From Bradyrhizobium diazoefficiens USDA 110 (GTDB lineage: Bacteria > Pseudomonadota > Alphaproteobacteria > Rhizobiales > Xanthobacteraceae): a stretch of 64,000 bases of DNA. This document shows, in pieces, positions 33,182-41,858 of the stretch. How positions within the stretch are numbered: the first letter of the stretch is position 1; each line of letters starts with the position of its first letter. The translations under genes and the position numbers were made by a program. The DNA is taken from the NCBI RefSeq assembly GCF_000011365.1, contig NC_004463.1, positions 1,178,001-1,242,000 of the forward strand. The letters are read 5' to 3'. The notes below the pieces were generated by a model. That model worked only from the letters and a program-made list of their open reading frames with translations, searched no databases and was not told where the DNA came from.

Positions 33182-34390
33182 ATGACTAACAGCGCAGCGC
33201 CGCATTTGCTTCCCGTTTTCGCCAGATCCGACCTCGGTTTCGAGCGCGGCGAAGGCTGCTGGCTGATTGCGACCAATGGCGATCGCTATCTCGATTTTAC
33301 CTCGGGCGTCGCCGTGAACGCGCTCGGCCATGCCCATCCCGCGCTGGTCAAGGCGCTGCAGGAGCAGGCCACAAAACTCTGGCACATGTCGAACCTGTTC
33401 CAGAGTCCGGACGGCGAGAAGCTCGCGACGCGCCTGTGCAATGAAAGCTTCGCGGACTTCGTGTTCTTCTGCAATTCCGGCGCCGAGGCGCTGGAAGGTG
33501 TGATCAAGCTGGTCCGCCATCATCACTTCTCCAAGGGGCATCCGGAACGTTACCGCATCATCACCTTCGAAGGCGCCTTCCACGGCCGCACGCTGGCGAC
33601 GCTGGCTGCGACGGGATCTGCAAAATATCTCGAAGGGTTTGGTCCGCCGATGGATGGCTTCGACCAGGTCCCGCATGGCGACATCGAGGCCGTGAAGAAG
33701 GCAATCGGTCCGCAGACCGCCGGCATCCTGATCGAGCCGATTCAGGGCGAGGGCGGCGTGCGTTCCGCAACGCCTGCGTTCCTCAAGGCATTGCGCCAGC
33801 TCTGCGACGAGAAGGGCCTGCTGCTCGCCTTCGACGAGGTGCAGACCGGCATGGGCCGCACCGGCGATCTGTTCGCGCATCGGCGTACCGGCGTCACACC
33901 TGACGTGATGTCGCTGGCCAAGGCGCTCGGCGGCGGCTTCCCGATCGGTGCGATCCTGGCCACCGCGGACGCGGCGGCCGGCATGGGTCCCGGCTCGCAC
34001 GGCTCGACCTTCGGCGGCAATCCGCTCGCGATCGCGGCGGCGAATGCCGTGCTCGACGTCATGCTGAAGCCCGGCTTCTTCGATCACGTGCAGAAGATGT
34101 CGCTGCTGCTCAAGCAGAAGCTCGCCTCCGTGATCGACCGTCATGGCGATGTCGTCAGCGAGGTGCGCGGCGAGGGCCTCCTGATCGGCATCAAGGCCGT
34201 GGTGCCATCAGGCGATCTCGTCGCGGCGCTGCGCAACGAGAAGCTGCTCACGGTCGGCGCCGGCGACAATGTCGTGCGTTTCCTGCCGCCCTTGATCGTC
34301 ACCGAAGCCGAGATCGAGGACAGCGTCGGGCGGCTCGAACGCGCCTGCGCCGCGATCTCGTCCAGTCAGACCAAGCGGGCGGCAAGCTGA
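33182..34390 (+). CDS. argD: Acetylornithine aminotransferase ArgD
   Basis: This 402-residue class III PLP transaminase converts N-acetylglutamate semialdehyde to N-acetylornithine in arginine synthesis. Hallmarks are [48 protein letters not shown] and the PLP-lysine loop [16 protein letters not shown] prefer the ATG at 33182 to a GTG at 33173. Its stop overlaps the argF start. Confidence 0.93.
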   Translation: MTNSAAPHLLPVFARSDLGFERGEGCWLIATNGDRYLDFTSGVAVNALGHAHPALVKALQEQATKLWHMSNLFQSPDGEKLATRLCNESFADFVFFCNSGAEALEGVIKLVRHHHFSKGHPERYRIITFEGAFHGRTLATLAATGSAKYLEGFGPPMDGFDQVPHGDIEAVKKAIGPQTAGILIEPIQGEGGVRSATPAFLKALRQLCDEKGLLLAFDEVQTGMGRTGDLFAHRRTGVTPDVMSLAKALGGGFPIGAILATADAAAGMGPGSHGSTFGGNPLAIAAANAVLDVMLKPGFFDHVQKMSLLLKQKLASVIDRHGDVVSEVRGEGLLIGIKAVVPSGDLVAALRNEKLLTVGAGDNVVRFLPPLIVTEAEIEDSVGRLERACAAISSSQTKRAAS

Positions 34391-35313
34391 TGAGCAAGTC
34401 GCCGAAGCACTTCCTCGATATCAACGAGCTCCCGCTGTCGGAGCTCAAGAGCATGCTCGATGCCTCCTCCGCCATGAAGGCGAAGCAGAAGGCGCATCAG
34501 CCGGTGAGGCCGCTCGAAGGCAAGACGCTGGCGATGATCTTCGAGCGCCCGTCGACCCGCACGCGGGTGTCGTTCGACGTCGCCATGCGCCAGCTCGGCG
34601 GCGAGCCCATCATGCTCACCGGCGCCGAGATGCAACTCGGCCGCGGCGAGACCATCGCCGACACCGCGCGCGTGCTGTCGCGCTATGTCGATGCCATCAT
34701 GATCCGCATCCTCAACCACGACGCCCTGCTCGAGCTTGCGGCCAACGCGACCGTGCCCGTCATCAACGGCCTGACCCGGCGCTCGCATCCCTGCCAGGTG
34801 ATGGCCGACCTTCTGACCTATCAGGAGCACCGCGGCCCGATCGAGGGCCGGACGGTGGCCTGGACCGGCGATGACAACAACGTGCTGGCGTCCTGGGCGC
34901 ATGCCGCGGAGCGCTTCAAGTTTCAGCTCAACGTCGCAACGCCTCCGGAGCTTGCGCCGAAGAAGGCGATGCGCGACTGGATCAAGGCTTCAGGCGCGCC
35001 GATCATGCTCGGCACCGATCCGGAAGCCGCCGTGCGCGGCGCCGATTGTGTCGTCACCGACACCTGGGTGTCGATGGGCGACAAGGAAGGCGAGCACCGC
35101 CACAACGTGCTCAAGCCCTACCAGGTCAATGCCAAGCTGATGTCGCTGGCCAAGCCCGACGCGCTGTTCATGCACTGCCTGCCCGCCCATCGCGGCGAGG
35201 AGGTCACCGACGAGGTGATCGACGGCCCGCAATCGGTCGTGTTCGACGAGGCCGAAAACCGCCTGCACGCGCAGAAGGGTATTCTGGCCTGGTGTTTTGA
35301 CGCGGTGAAGTAA
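34390..35313 (+). CDS. argF: Ornithine carbamoyltransferase
   Basis: This 307-residue enzyme makes citrulline from ornithine and carbamoyl phosphate. The carbamoyl-phosphate motif STRTR is at residues 55-59 and the ornithine-binding [11 protein letters not shown] is near residue 265. [12 protein letters not shown] matches the family. It is translationally coupled to argD (one-base overlap), so the two arginine enzymes form one operon. Confidence 0.95.
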   Translation: MSKSPKHFLDINELPLSELKSMLDASSAMKAKQKAHQPVRPLEGKTLAMIFERPSTRTRVSFDVAMRQLGGEPIMLTGAEMQLGRGETIADTARVLSRYVDAIMIRILNHDALLELAANATVPVINGLTRRSHPCQVMADLLTYQEHRGPIEGRTVAWTGDDNNVLASWAHAAERFKFQLNVATPPELAPKKAMRDWIKASGAPIMLGTDPEAAVRGADCVVTDTWVSMGDKEGEHRHNVLKPYQVNAKLMSLAKPDALFMHCLPAHRGEEVTDEVIDGPQSVVFDEAENRLHAQKGILAWCFDAVK

Positions 35314-35350
35314 GTTTGGGGTAGGCTTGGCGGCCGCCTCGCATGCAACT

Positions 35351-35376
35351 GTCGTCCTGGCGAACGCCAGGACGAC
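35351..35376. repeat. Solo hairpin, GTCGTCCTGGC arms (second copy)
   Basis: The arms GTCGTCCTGGC and GCCAGGACGAC are identical to those at 18333-18358 and only the 4-base loop differs (GAAC). It lies 37 bp after argF and may act as its terminator or as a REP-like site. Confidence 0.8.
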
Positions 35377-35471
35377 GCGGAGGTTGCCGTCCTTGCATAC
35401 GTCCATTCTGCATTGCCGGATGCAGCCGGAACCCCTTCCATTTCCCACCCACCGACCCCAGATAGACGGCC

Positions 35472-36479
35472 ATGGATTCCCAATCCCCTGACATGAAAAC
35501 CAGGCCAGAAGGCCCGGTTCGCGCACCATCAGCGGTTCCGATCGACGACGCCGTGCTGCCCTACGAGGTCGACGCGCTCGACGTGCGCGGCCGGCTGGTG
35601 CGGCTCGGTCCGGCGCTCGACGACATCCTGACCAAGCACGATTATCCCGCGCCCGTCGGCAAGCTGCTCGGCGAGGCCATCGTGCTGACGACGCTGCTCG
35701 GCTCGGCGCTGAAATTCGAGGGTCGCTTCATCCTCCAGGCCCAGACCGACGGCCCGGTGTCGTTCCTGGTGGTGGACTACAAGGCGCCGGACCAGCTTCG
35801 CGCCTATGCCCGATTTGACGCCTCGCGCCTGGGCACGGCGAAGGATTCCGGCGCGCTGCTCGGCCGCGGCCATCTCGCCATGACCATCGACCAGGGCCCC
35901 GACATGAGCCGCTACCAGGGTCTGGTCGCGCTCGACGGCGGCAGCCTCGAAGACGCCGCCCACGAATATTTCCTGCGCTCCGAGCAGATCCCGACGCGCG
36001 TGCGTCTTGCGGTCGGCGAGGAGTGGCGCTCGAACGACGGCGGCAGGCATCGCTGGCGCGCCGGCGGCATGTTGATGCAGTTTCTGCCGAAGGCGCCGGA
36101 GCGCGCGCGGCAGGCGGACTTGCATCCCGGCGATGCGCCCGAGGGCGCCGAAGTGCACGCCGTCGCCGAAGATGACGCCTGGGTCGAGGCGCGCTCGCTG
36201 GTCGAGACCGTCGAGGACGTCGAGCTGATCGATCCGGAACTGTCCGGCGAGCGGCTGCTCTACCGCCTCTTCCACGAGCGTGGCGTGCGCGTATTCAAGC
36301 CGCTGGTCCTGAAGGCGCAATGCTCCTGCTCGCGCGATGCGGTCGCCGCGATGCTGAAGAGCTTCTCGCCGGACGATCGCGCCGCGATGGTCAAGGACGA
36401 CAAGGTCGTTGTCACCTGCGAGTTCTGCTCGTCGGTGTACGATTTCACGCCCGATGAGGCGGGCGTGGAGGACGCGTAA
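35472..36479 (+). CDS. hslO: Redox-activated chaperone Hsp33
   Basis: This 335-residue cytoplasmic chaperone is activated by oxidation of a zinc-bound Cys cluster. The C-terminal Cys motif is present as CSCSRDAV and CEFCSSVY (CxC and CxxC). The N-terminal core has LLGEAIVLTTLLGSALKFEGRF and the substrate-domain pattern. The first 30 residues are a family-variable extension. It stands as a single gene after argF. Confidence 0.93.
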   Translation: MDSQSPDMKTRPEGPVRAPSAVPIDDAVLPYEVDALDVRGRLVRLGPALDDILTKHDYPAPVGKLLGEAIVLTTLLGSALKFEGRFILQAQTDGPVSFLVVDYKAPDQLRAYARFDASRLGTAKDSGALLGRGHLAMTIDQGPDMSRYQGLVALDGGSLEDAAHEYFLRSEQIPTRVRLAVGEEWRSNDGGRHRWRAGGMLMQFLPKAPERARQADLHPGDAPEGAEVHAVAEDDAWVEARSLVETVEDVELIDPELSGERLLYRLFHERGVRVFKPLVLKAQCSCSRDAVAAMLKSFSPDDRAAMVKDDKVVVTCEFCSSVYDFTPDEAGVEDA

Positions 36480-36490
36480 CTCTATCCTCC

Positions 36491-36568
36491 GTCATTGCCA
36501 GCGCAGCGAAGCAATCCAGAGTCTTTCCGCAGTGGCCGTCTGGATTGCTTCGCTGCGCTCACAATGAC
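36491..36568. repeat. Intergenic palindromic element, GTCATTGCC type
   Basis: It begins GTCATTGCCAGCGCAGCGAA and ends with the near reverse complement TTCGCTGCGCTCACAATGAC, with inner arms GAAGCAATCCAGA and TCTGGATTGCTTC. It follows hslO by 12 bp and may end its transcription. Confidence 0.8.
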
Positions 36569-36602
36569 GACGGGGAAGCAGCCTGCCAAGTGCTCGGACA
36601 TC

Positions 36603-36688
36603 GTAGGGTGGGCAAAGCGTAAGCGTGCCCACCATCTTTCTGCGTCACCACCGAAATGGTGGGCCCGCTTCGCTTTGCCCACCCCACG
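36603..36688. repeat. GTAGGGTGGGCAAAGCG element
   Basis: It begins GTAGGGTGGGCAAAGCG and ends GCTTTGCCCACCCCACG, an inverted repeat around a CGTGCCCACCAT core. Copies of the same family are at 40325-40421 and 47065-47138. It lies between hslO and the convergent apaG gene. Confidence 0.8.
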
Positions 36689-36697
36689 GCCCCGCCC

Positions 36698-37090
36698 CTA
36701 GTTCAACACCCGCTTGTTGTCCGGGCTATCCAGCGAAAACGTCGGCACGTCGATCTCGAAGCGTTCGCCGCTTTCGCTGACCATCTGGTAGCGGCCGGTC
36801 ATGAAGCCGGAGGCGGTCGAGAGCGGCACGCCGGAGGTGTATTCGAAGCGCTCGCCGGGGGCCAGGGTCGGCTGCTCGCCGACCACGCCCTCGCCCTTCA
36901 CCTCCTGCTGGCGGCCGGTGGCGTCGGTGATGATCCAGTGCCGCGTCTTGAGCTGCACGGTCTCCTCGCCCGAATTGGTGATGACGATGGTGTAGGACCA
37001 GAAGTAGCGGGAGCGGTCGGCCGACGACTGTTCCGGAACAAAGTTCGGCTCGACGGTCACTTCGATCTGGCGGGTCACGGCGCGGTACAT
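36698..37090 (-). CDS. apaG: ApaG protein
   Basis: This 130-residue protein is of the ApaG/DUF525 type, a small beta-sandwich (VTRQIEVTVEPNFVPEQSS, YFWSYTIVITNSGEETVQLKTRHWIITDATG, GEGVVGEQPTLAPGERFEYTSGVPL). ApaG has been linked to Co2+/Mg2+ homeostasis and AppppA metabolism in enterobacteria, but its mechanism is unclear. The length is exactly that of the family. The start at 37090 (MYRAVTRQ) follows an upstream frame that lacks similarity. Confidence 0.93.
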   Translation of the reverse strand: MYRAVTRQIEVTVEPNFVPEQSSADRSRYFWSYTIVITNSGEETVQLKTRHWIITDATGRQQEVKGEGVVGEQPTLAPGERFEYTSGVPLSTASGFMTGRYQMVSESGERFEIDVPTFSLDSPDNKRVLN

Positions 37091-37286
37091 GGCTGCCATC
37101 ATAACGAAAACCCGGCCGGGAACCAAACGCCGCAAGCGGCTTTCGCGACATCGTCCCGCCAGAATTCGCGGAGAAAGACACCCCAAAGAAAGACACCCTT
37201 ATGTGATCCGGCCGCTTTGCGAGACGACGGCCGGACCGGTACAATCCTTATAACGTCGCGATTTGTGTGAGGGTTTCCAGGCCCCG

Positions 37287-38534
37287 ATGACCATTGCGGA
37301 CCAAGTGACGGGATCGACGATCGCGGGGGCCAAGCCTGCGGATGCAAAGCCGCGTGCGGCCGCGCCGGCCATCTCGCTGCCCGCCATCGGCGAGCGCGAG
37401 CTCCGGCTCGACCTGTTCCGCGGCCTCGCGCTGTGGCTGATCTTCATCGACCATCTGCCGTCGAGTCTTTTGACCTGGTTCACGATCCGCAATTACGGCT
37501 TCAGCGACGCCACCGAGATCTTCATCTTCATCTCCGGCTACACCGCCGCCTTCGTCTACGGCCGCGCGATGCTGGAGAGCGGCGTCGTCATCGCCACCGC
37601 GCGCATCATGCGCCGGGTCTGGCAGATCTATGTTGCCCACGTCTTCCTGTTCACGATCTTCCTCGCCGAGATCTCCTACGTCGCGACCAGCTTCGAGAAC
37701 CCGCTCTACACTGAAGAGATGGGCATCATGGACTTTCTCAAGCAGCCCGACGTCACCATCGTGCAGGCGCTGCTGTTGCGCTTCCGTCCCGTCAACATGG
37801 ACGTGCTGCCGCTCTACATCGTGCTGATGCTGGCGCTGCCTTTGATCCTGTGGTCGATGAAGTGGAAGCCCGATGTCACGCTCGGCCTCTCGGTCGTGCT
37901 CTACGCGGTCACCTGGGAATACGACCTCTACTTCTCCGCCTATCCGAACGGCTTCTGGGCGTTCAATCCGCTGGCCTGGCAATTGCTTTTCGTCTTCGGT
38001 GCATGGTGTGCGCTCGGAGGTGCGCGGCGCATGTCGCGTATTCTGGCTTCACCGGTGACGATGTGGATCGCGATCGCCTATATCGTCGCGGCGTTCTACG
38101 TGACGCTGACCTGGTATGTGCCGCAGCTCTCGCATCTGATGCCGAAGCGGCTCGAGCAGTGGATGTATCCGATCGACAAGACCGACCTCGACGTGCTGCG
38201 CTTCACGCATTTCCTGGCGCTGGCAGCGCTCACCGTGCGCTTCCTGCCGCGCGACTGGCCGGGCCTGAAATCGCCCTGGCTGCGGCCGCTGATCCTGTGC
38301 GGCTCGCATTCCCTGGAGATCTTCTGCCTCGGCGTCTTCCTGGCCTTCGCCGGTCATTTCATCCTGGCCGAGGTCTCCGGCGGCGCCGTCATGCATGCGG
38401 TGATTAGTCTCTCCGGAATCCTGATCATGTGGGGCGTGGCCTGGGTGATTTCGTGGTACAAGCGCGTAGCTGACAAGAGCGGTGCGAAAACCAAGAACGC
38501 CGTCGGCAACGCCGATCTGGCGGGAGGGGGCTGA
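37287..38534 (+). CDS. opgC: OpgC-type membrane protein (periplasmic glucan modification)
   Basis: This 415-residue protein has about ten hydrophobic segments and the OpgC signature LRLDLFRGLALWLIFIDHLPSS near residues 40-60, then FSDATEIFIFISGYTAAFVYGR. The family substitutes osmoregulated periplasmic glucans with succinyl or related groups. An N-terminal tail of about 35 residues precedes it. The ATG at 37287 is chosen; a TTG at 37263 is less likely. Its stop overlaps the next gene, a secreted SGNH-like protein. Confidence 0.88.
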   Translation: MTIADQVTGSTIAGAKPADAKPRAAAPAISLPAIGERELRLDLFRGLALWLIFIDHLPSSLLTWFTIRNYGFSDATEIFIFISGYTAAFVYGRAMLESGVVIATARIMRRVWQIYVAHVFLFTIFLAEISYVATSFENPLYTEEMGIMDFLKQPDVTIVQALLLRFRPVNMDVLPLYIVLMLALPLILWSMKWKPDVTLGLSVVLYAVTWEYDLYFSAYPNGFWAFNPLAWQLLFVFGAWCALGGARRMSRILASPVTMWIAIAYIVAAFYVTLTWYVPQLSHLMPKRLEQWMYPIDKTDLDVLRFTHFLALAALTVRFLPRDWPGLKSPWLRPLILCGSHSLEIFCLGVFLAFAGHFILAEVSGGAVMHAVISLSGILIMWGVAWVISWYKRVADKSGAKTKNAVGNADLAGGG

Positions 38535-39313
38535 TGAAGGCGAAGGTTCTCCTGAGCCTGATCCTGCTATGCGGTGGCCTCGCCGCGCCGTCGGCGCGCG
38601 CGGAGGATGCTGCGCCGCCCGCTCCGGCCGCGCCCGCAGCCTGCGAATTGCCGTCCTATCTGCTCACCAGCGAAAGCCAGCTTCCCAAGGTCGCCGACGC
38701 CATCAAGGCCGGCAAACCGCTCGAAATCCTGGTCATCGGCAGCCGTTCGACCACGATTCCGGCCTCCGAGGACGCTTCCTATCCGGCACGCATGCAGGTC
38801 ATTTTGAAGGACAAGCTGTCGCCATCGGAAGTTGTGCACGTCTCCGTAGAAATACAGAGCAAGAAGACGGCAGAGGAGGCGGCCGCCAGCTTCGTTAAGC
38901 TGATGGAAGCAAAAAGGCCTACTTTGGTCATCTGGCAGACCGGGACCGTGGATGCTATCCGAGCAATCGATCCCGACGATTTTCGCGGTGCGGTGACCGG
39001 AGGGGTTTCCGCATTGCAAAATGCAGGGGCTGACGTCGTGTTGATGAACTTGCAGTACAGCCCGCGTACCGAAACCATGATCTCGGTGCCGCCCTATCTC
39101 GACAATATGCGGGTGGTGGCACAGGAGCACGACATCCCGCTGTTCGACCGTTTCGCGATCATGCGGCAGTGGAATGATCAGGGTCAGTTCGACCTGTTCA
39201 GCCCGTCCCGCGGGCCTGAGCTCGCGAAACAGGTCCACGATTGCCTTGGCCGGGCGTTGGCACAGTTCGTGATCGACGCAGCCCATCTGGGGCCGGCCCA
39301 GCAGCAAAATTGA
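38534..39313 (+). CDS. Secreted SGNH-like protein, degenerate active site
   Basis: This 259-residue protein has a signal peptide (MKAKVLLSLILLCGGLAAPSARAE) and an SGNH/GDSL-like fold. Block I is EILVIGSRSTTIPASEDASYPARMQ, where the Ser is present. IWQTGTVDAIRAIDPDDF aligns with IWQVGTNAVLRNLDPGDT in the next gene. The C-terminal DxxH of block V is not visible (DLFSPSRGPELAKQ takes its place), and the Asn of block III reads GTVDA. It is translated from an ATG that overlaps the opgC stop. It may be a binding or regulatory pseudoenzyme of the glucan pathway. Confidence 0.7.
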   Translation: MKAKVLLSLILLCGGLAAPSARAEDAAPPAPAAPAACELPSYLLTSESQLPKVADAIKAGKPLEILVIGSRSTTIPASEDASYPARMQVILKDKLSPSEVVHVSVEIQSKKTAEEAAASFVKLMEAKRPTLVIWQTGTVDAIRAIDPDDFRGAVTGGVSALQNAGADVVLMNLQYSPRTETMISVPPYLDNMRVVAQEHDIPLFDRFAIMRQWNDQGQFDLFSPSRGPELAKQVHDCLGRALAQFVIDAAHLGPAQQQN

Positions 39314-39325
39314 GGTCTAGTGTTA

Positions 39326-40309
39326 ATGAGTTCTATCCGCCCTTTTTGCCTGACGTCATGGCTGGCTGCACCCGTGGCGGCGGCGCTGCTGTTGCTGACT
39401 CCTGTTTCGCAGTCGCGCGCGCAGGCGCAGGCAACGCCCGCGCCCGCGCAGGCCGCTAATCCCGCTCCGGCATCGCCCTCCCAGACCACCGTCGCCGCGA
39501 CGTCTCCCGAACAGCGCAGCATCACCGCGCGCGCCATCGACAAGGTGAAGCAGGTCGCGAAATCCGCCGGTGATGTCTTCAACCGCGTCCCCTGCCTGCC
39601 GCCGAAGGGCGGCGCGAAGGCGATGGGGTCGCTGCCGCATGTCGCAAGCAAGCTCGTCGCCGGCAAGCCTGTCGTGATCGTCGCGTTCGGCTCGTCGTCG
39701 ACCGCCGGCTACGGCGCAAGCTCGCCCGATTTCAATTATCCGAACCGTCTTGCGGCGCAGCTGCGCCGGCAATATCCGACCGCGGACATCACCGTCATCA
39801 ATGCCGGCGTCGGCGGCGAGGACGCGCCCGAGATGATGAAGCGCCTCCAGAAGGAGGTGATCGACGTGCATCCGGACATGGTGATCTGGCAGGTCGGCAC
39901 CAACGCCGTGCTGCGCAATCTCGATCCCGGCGACACCGCCAAGATGGTCGAGGACGGCATCGCCCGCATCCAGGCCGCCGGCGGTGCCGATATCGTGCTG
40001 GTCGATCCGCAATATTCGCCGGCCGTCAACCAGCGCAAGGAGAGTGCCGGCAAGATGGTGAAGCTGCTCGGCAAGGTCGCCGAGCTCCGTCACGTCGGCA
40101 TCTTCCCGCGCTTCGAGGTGATGCGCGACTGGCACGAGAATCAATCGATCCCGGTCGAGAGCTTCGTGATTGCCGACGGCCTGCATATGAACGATTGGGG
40201 CTACGCCTGCTTTGCCCAGCTCCTCGGCGACGACATCATCCGCTCCGTCGGCCAGATCAAGCTCGGGGTCAACGTGCCCGGGGACGTGCGGGCGTACCGG
40301 CCGATGTAG
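39326..40309 (+). CDS. Secreted SGNH/GDSL hydrolase
   Basis: This 327-residue protein has a signal peptide (about residues 1-35), an Ala/Pro/Thr/Gln-rich linker and a complete SGNH fold. Block I is VAFGSSSTAGYGASSPDFNYPNRL (Ser), block II is NAGVGGEDAPE, block III is WQVGTNAVLRN (Asn) and block V is DGLHMNDWGY (Asp, His). It is paralogous to the preceding protein and lies 12 bp after it. It may add or remove acyl groups from a periplasmic glucan; this is inference from the neighbouring opgC. Confidence 0.82.
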   Translation: MSSIRPFCLTSWLAAPVAAALLLLTPVSQSRAQAQATPAPAQAANPAPASPSQTTVAATSPEQRSITARAIDKVKQVAKSAGDVFNRVPCLPPKGGAKAMGSLPHVASKLVAGKPVVIVAFGSSSTAGYGASSPDFNYPNRLAAQLRRQYPTADITVINAGVGGEDAPEMMKRLQKEVIDVHPDMVIWQVGTNAVLRNLDPGDTAKMVEDGIARIQAAGGADIVLVDPQYSPAVNQRKESAGKMVKLLGKVAELRHVGIFPRFEVMRDWHENQSIPVESFVIADGLHMNDWGYACFAQLLGDDIIRSVGQIKLGVNVPGDVRAYRPM

Positions 40310-40324
40310 TTCGGCTGCGTAGCC

Positions 40325-40421
40325 GTAGGGTGGGCAAAGGCGCGCTCTTCGCGCGCCGTGCCCACCATCTATCGCCAGCTCGGTGGTGAATGGTGGGCAC
40401 GCTTCGCTTTGCCCACCCTAC
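40325..40421. repeat. GTAGGGTGGGCAAAG element (second copy)
   Basis: It begins GTAGGGTGGGCAAAGGCGCG and ends GCTTTGCCCACCCTAC, with the core CGTGCCCACCAT and ATGGTGGGCACG. It lies between the convergent SGNH hydrolase and metZ genes, 15 bp from the former and 14 bp from the latter. Confidence 0.85.
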
Positions 40422-40435
40422 GGAGCTCGATCGCC

Positions 40436-41623
40436 TCACGCCTTCTCCAGCGCCGCCGTCAGATCCTCGATCAGATCGTCCGCATGCTCCAGCCCCGCGG
40501 AGAAGCGGATGAAGCCCTCGCTGATGCCGAGCGCGGCGCGGTCTTCCGGCTTCAGGCGCTGATGCGTCGTGGTCGCCGGATGGGTGACGAGGCTCTTGGC
40601 GTCGCCGAGATTGTTCGAGATCTTCGCAAGCTTGAGCTCGTTGAGCACGCGGAACGCGGCCGCCTTGCCGCCCTTGACCTCGAAGCCGACCAGCGTCGAG
40701 CCGCCGCGCATCTGCTTCTTCACCAGCGCTGCCTGCGGATGATCGGCGCGGCCGGGATAGATCAATCGCGAGATCTTCGGATGGCCGGCCAGCACTTCCG
40801 CAACGCTTGCCGCGGTGTCGGTCTGCGCGCGCACGCGCACGGCCAGCGTCTCCAGGCCCTTAAGCAAGACCCAGGCGTTGAACGGCGAGATCGACGGCCC
40901 GGTCTGGCGCATGAAATTGTGGAGGTGCTCGGCGACGAAGGCTTCCGACGACAGGATGATGCCGCCGAGGCAGCGGCCCTGGCCGTCGATGTGCTTGGTC
41001 GCGGAATAGACCACGACGTCGGCCCCGAGCGCGAGCGGGCTCTGCCAGATCGGCGTCGCAAACACGTTGTCGACGACGAGCCGCGCGCCGCCCTTGTGCG
41101 CGATCTCGGCGATGCCGGGGATGTCGAGCACGTCGAGCGTCGGGTTGGTCGGGCTCTCCAGGAAGAACGTCTTGGTGTTCGGCCGCAAGGCCCGCTGCCA
41201 CTGGTCGAGATCGAGGCCGTCGACCAGCGTGGTTTCGATGCCGTAGCGCGGCAACAGATCCTGAATGACGTAGAGGCACGAGCCGAACAGCGCGCGGGAG
41301 GCGACCACGTGGTCGCCGGTCTTCAGCGGCGCCAGGATCGCGGTCGTCACAGCGGCCATGCCGGTCGCCGCCGAACGCGCCGCTTCGGCGCCTTCTAGCT
41401 CGATCATGCGGCGCTCGAACATCGAGATGGTCGGGTTCGAATAACGCGAATAGATGAAGCCGGGATCCTCGCCCTTGAACCGCGCCTCGCACTCCTCGGC
41501 GCTGTTGTAGACGTAGCCCTGGGTCAGGAACAGCGCCTCCGACGTCTCGCCGAATTGCGAGCGCAGGGTGCCGGAATGGACCAGGCGGGTTTCGGGACGG
41601 TAAGTGGCAGGCGACTTCGACAT
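40436..41623 (-). CDS. metZ: O-succinylhomoserine sulfhydrylase MetZ
   Basis: This 395-residue PLP enzyme makes homocysteine from O-succinylhomoserine and sulfide in methionine synthesis. Cys/Met metabolism hallmarks are YSRYSNPTISMFERRM, SGMAAVTTAI-like ATGMAAVTTAILA, DNVFATPIWQSPL and the PLP-lysine motif YSATKHIDGQG. The start at 41623 (MSKSPATYRP) lies behind CGGAGG. A SAM-II riboswitch with a terminator lies in its leader. Family rules out housekeeping cystathionine beta-lyase by the long RHS pattern but not by proof. Confidence 0.92.
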   Translation of the reverse strand: MSKSPATYRPETRLVHSGTLRSQFGETSEALFLTQGYVYNSAEECEARFKGEDPGFIYSRYSNPTISMFERRMIELEGAEAARSAATGMAAVTTAILAPLKTGDHVVASRALFGSCLYVIQDLLPRYGIETTLVDGLDLDQWQRALRPNTKTFFLESPTNPTLDVLDIPGIAEIAHKGGARLVVDNVFATPIWQSPLALGADVVVYSATKHIDGQGRCLGGIILSSEAFVAEHLHNFMRQTGPSISPFNAWVLLKGLETLAVRVRAQTDTAASVAEVLAGHPKISRLIYPGRADHPQAALVKKQMRGGSTLVGFEVKGGKAAAFRVLNELKLAKISNNLGDAKSLVTHPATTTHQRLKPEDRAALGISEGFIRFSAGLEHADDLIEDLTAALEKA

Positions 41624-41662
41624 AGGTACCTCCGACATGACCGTCTCGTCGAAAACGGTCAC

Positions 41663-41696
41663 AAAAAAAACCGGCCTGGATATATCCACGGGCCGG
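41663..41696 (-). terminator. Intrinsic terminator in the metZ leader
   Basis: On the minus strand CCGGCC (41696-41691) pairs with GGCCGG (41676-41671). The inner palindrome TGGATATATCCA extends the stem after a 2-base bulge, and eight T follow (41670-41663). It lies between the SAM-II aptamer and the metZ start and is a classic attenuator. Confidence 0.9.
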
Positions 41697-41716
41697 GATC
41701 ACAGAGGTCCCCGGCC
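41691..41716 (-). promoter_or_regulatory. Anti-terminator stem of the metZ leader
   Basis: On the minus strand GGCCGGGG (41716-41709) pairs with TCCCGGCC (41698-41691), eight base pairs including one G-T. It uses the same CCGGCC that forms the terminator stem and the 3' AGG of the SAM-II aptamer (41717-41715), so SAM binding would favour the terminator. Confidence 0.75.
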
Positions 41717-41770
41717 TGTTTAGCGACTTATTTAACGTGGCTGCAAGCCGGCCGGCTCAAATCACCACGG
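41715..41770 (-). ncRNA. SAM-II riboswitch upstream of metZ
   Basis: Reading the minus strand, the conserved core blocks are GGTGATTT (after the P1 arm CGTGG), CTTGCAGCCACG (P1 partner CCACG) and AAATAAGTCGCTAAA followed by CAGG. They occur in the right order and spacing for the alphaproteobacterial SAM-II (metA) motif. P1 pairs 41769-41765 with 41740-41736. It controls metZ: SAM bound should switch the gene off through the downstream terminator. Confidence 0.93.
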
Positions 41771-41858
41771 GATAAGTGATGCTCATATTCCGCAATGGCC
41801 TTTCCGTCAAGGCGTCCATCGGATAGCCGTAAAAGGCTAGTATTTCCCGCACGTCCGG

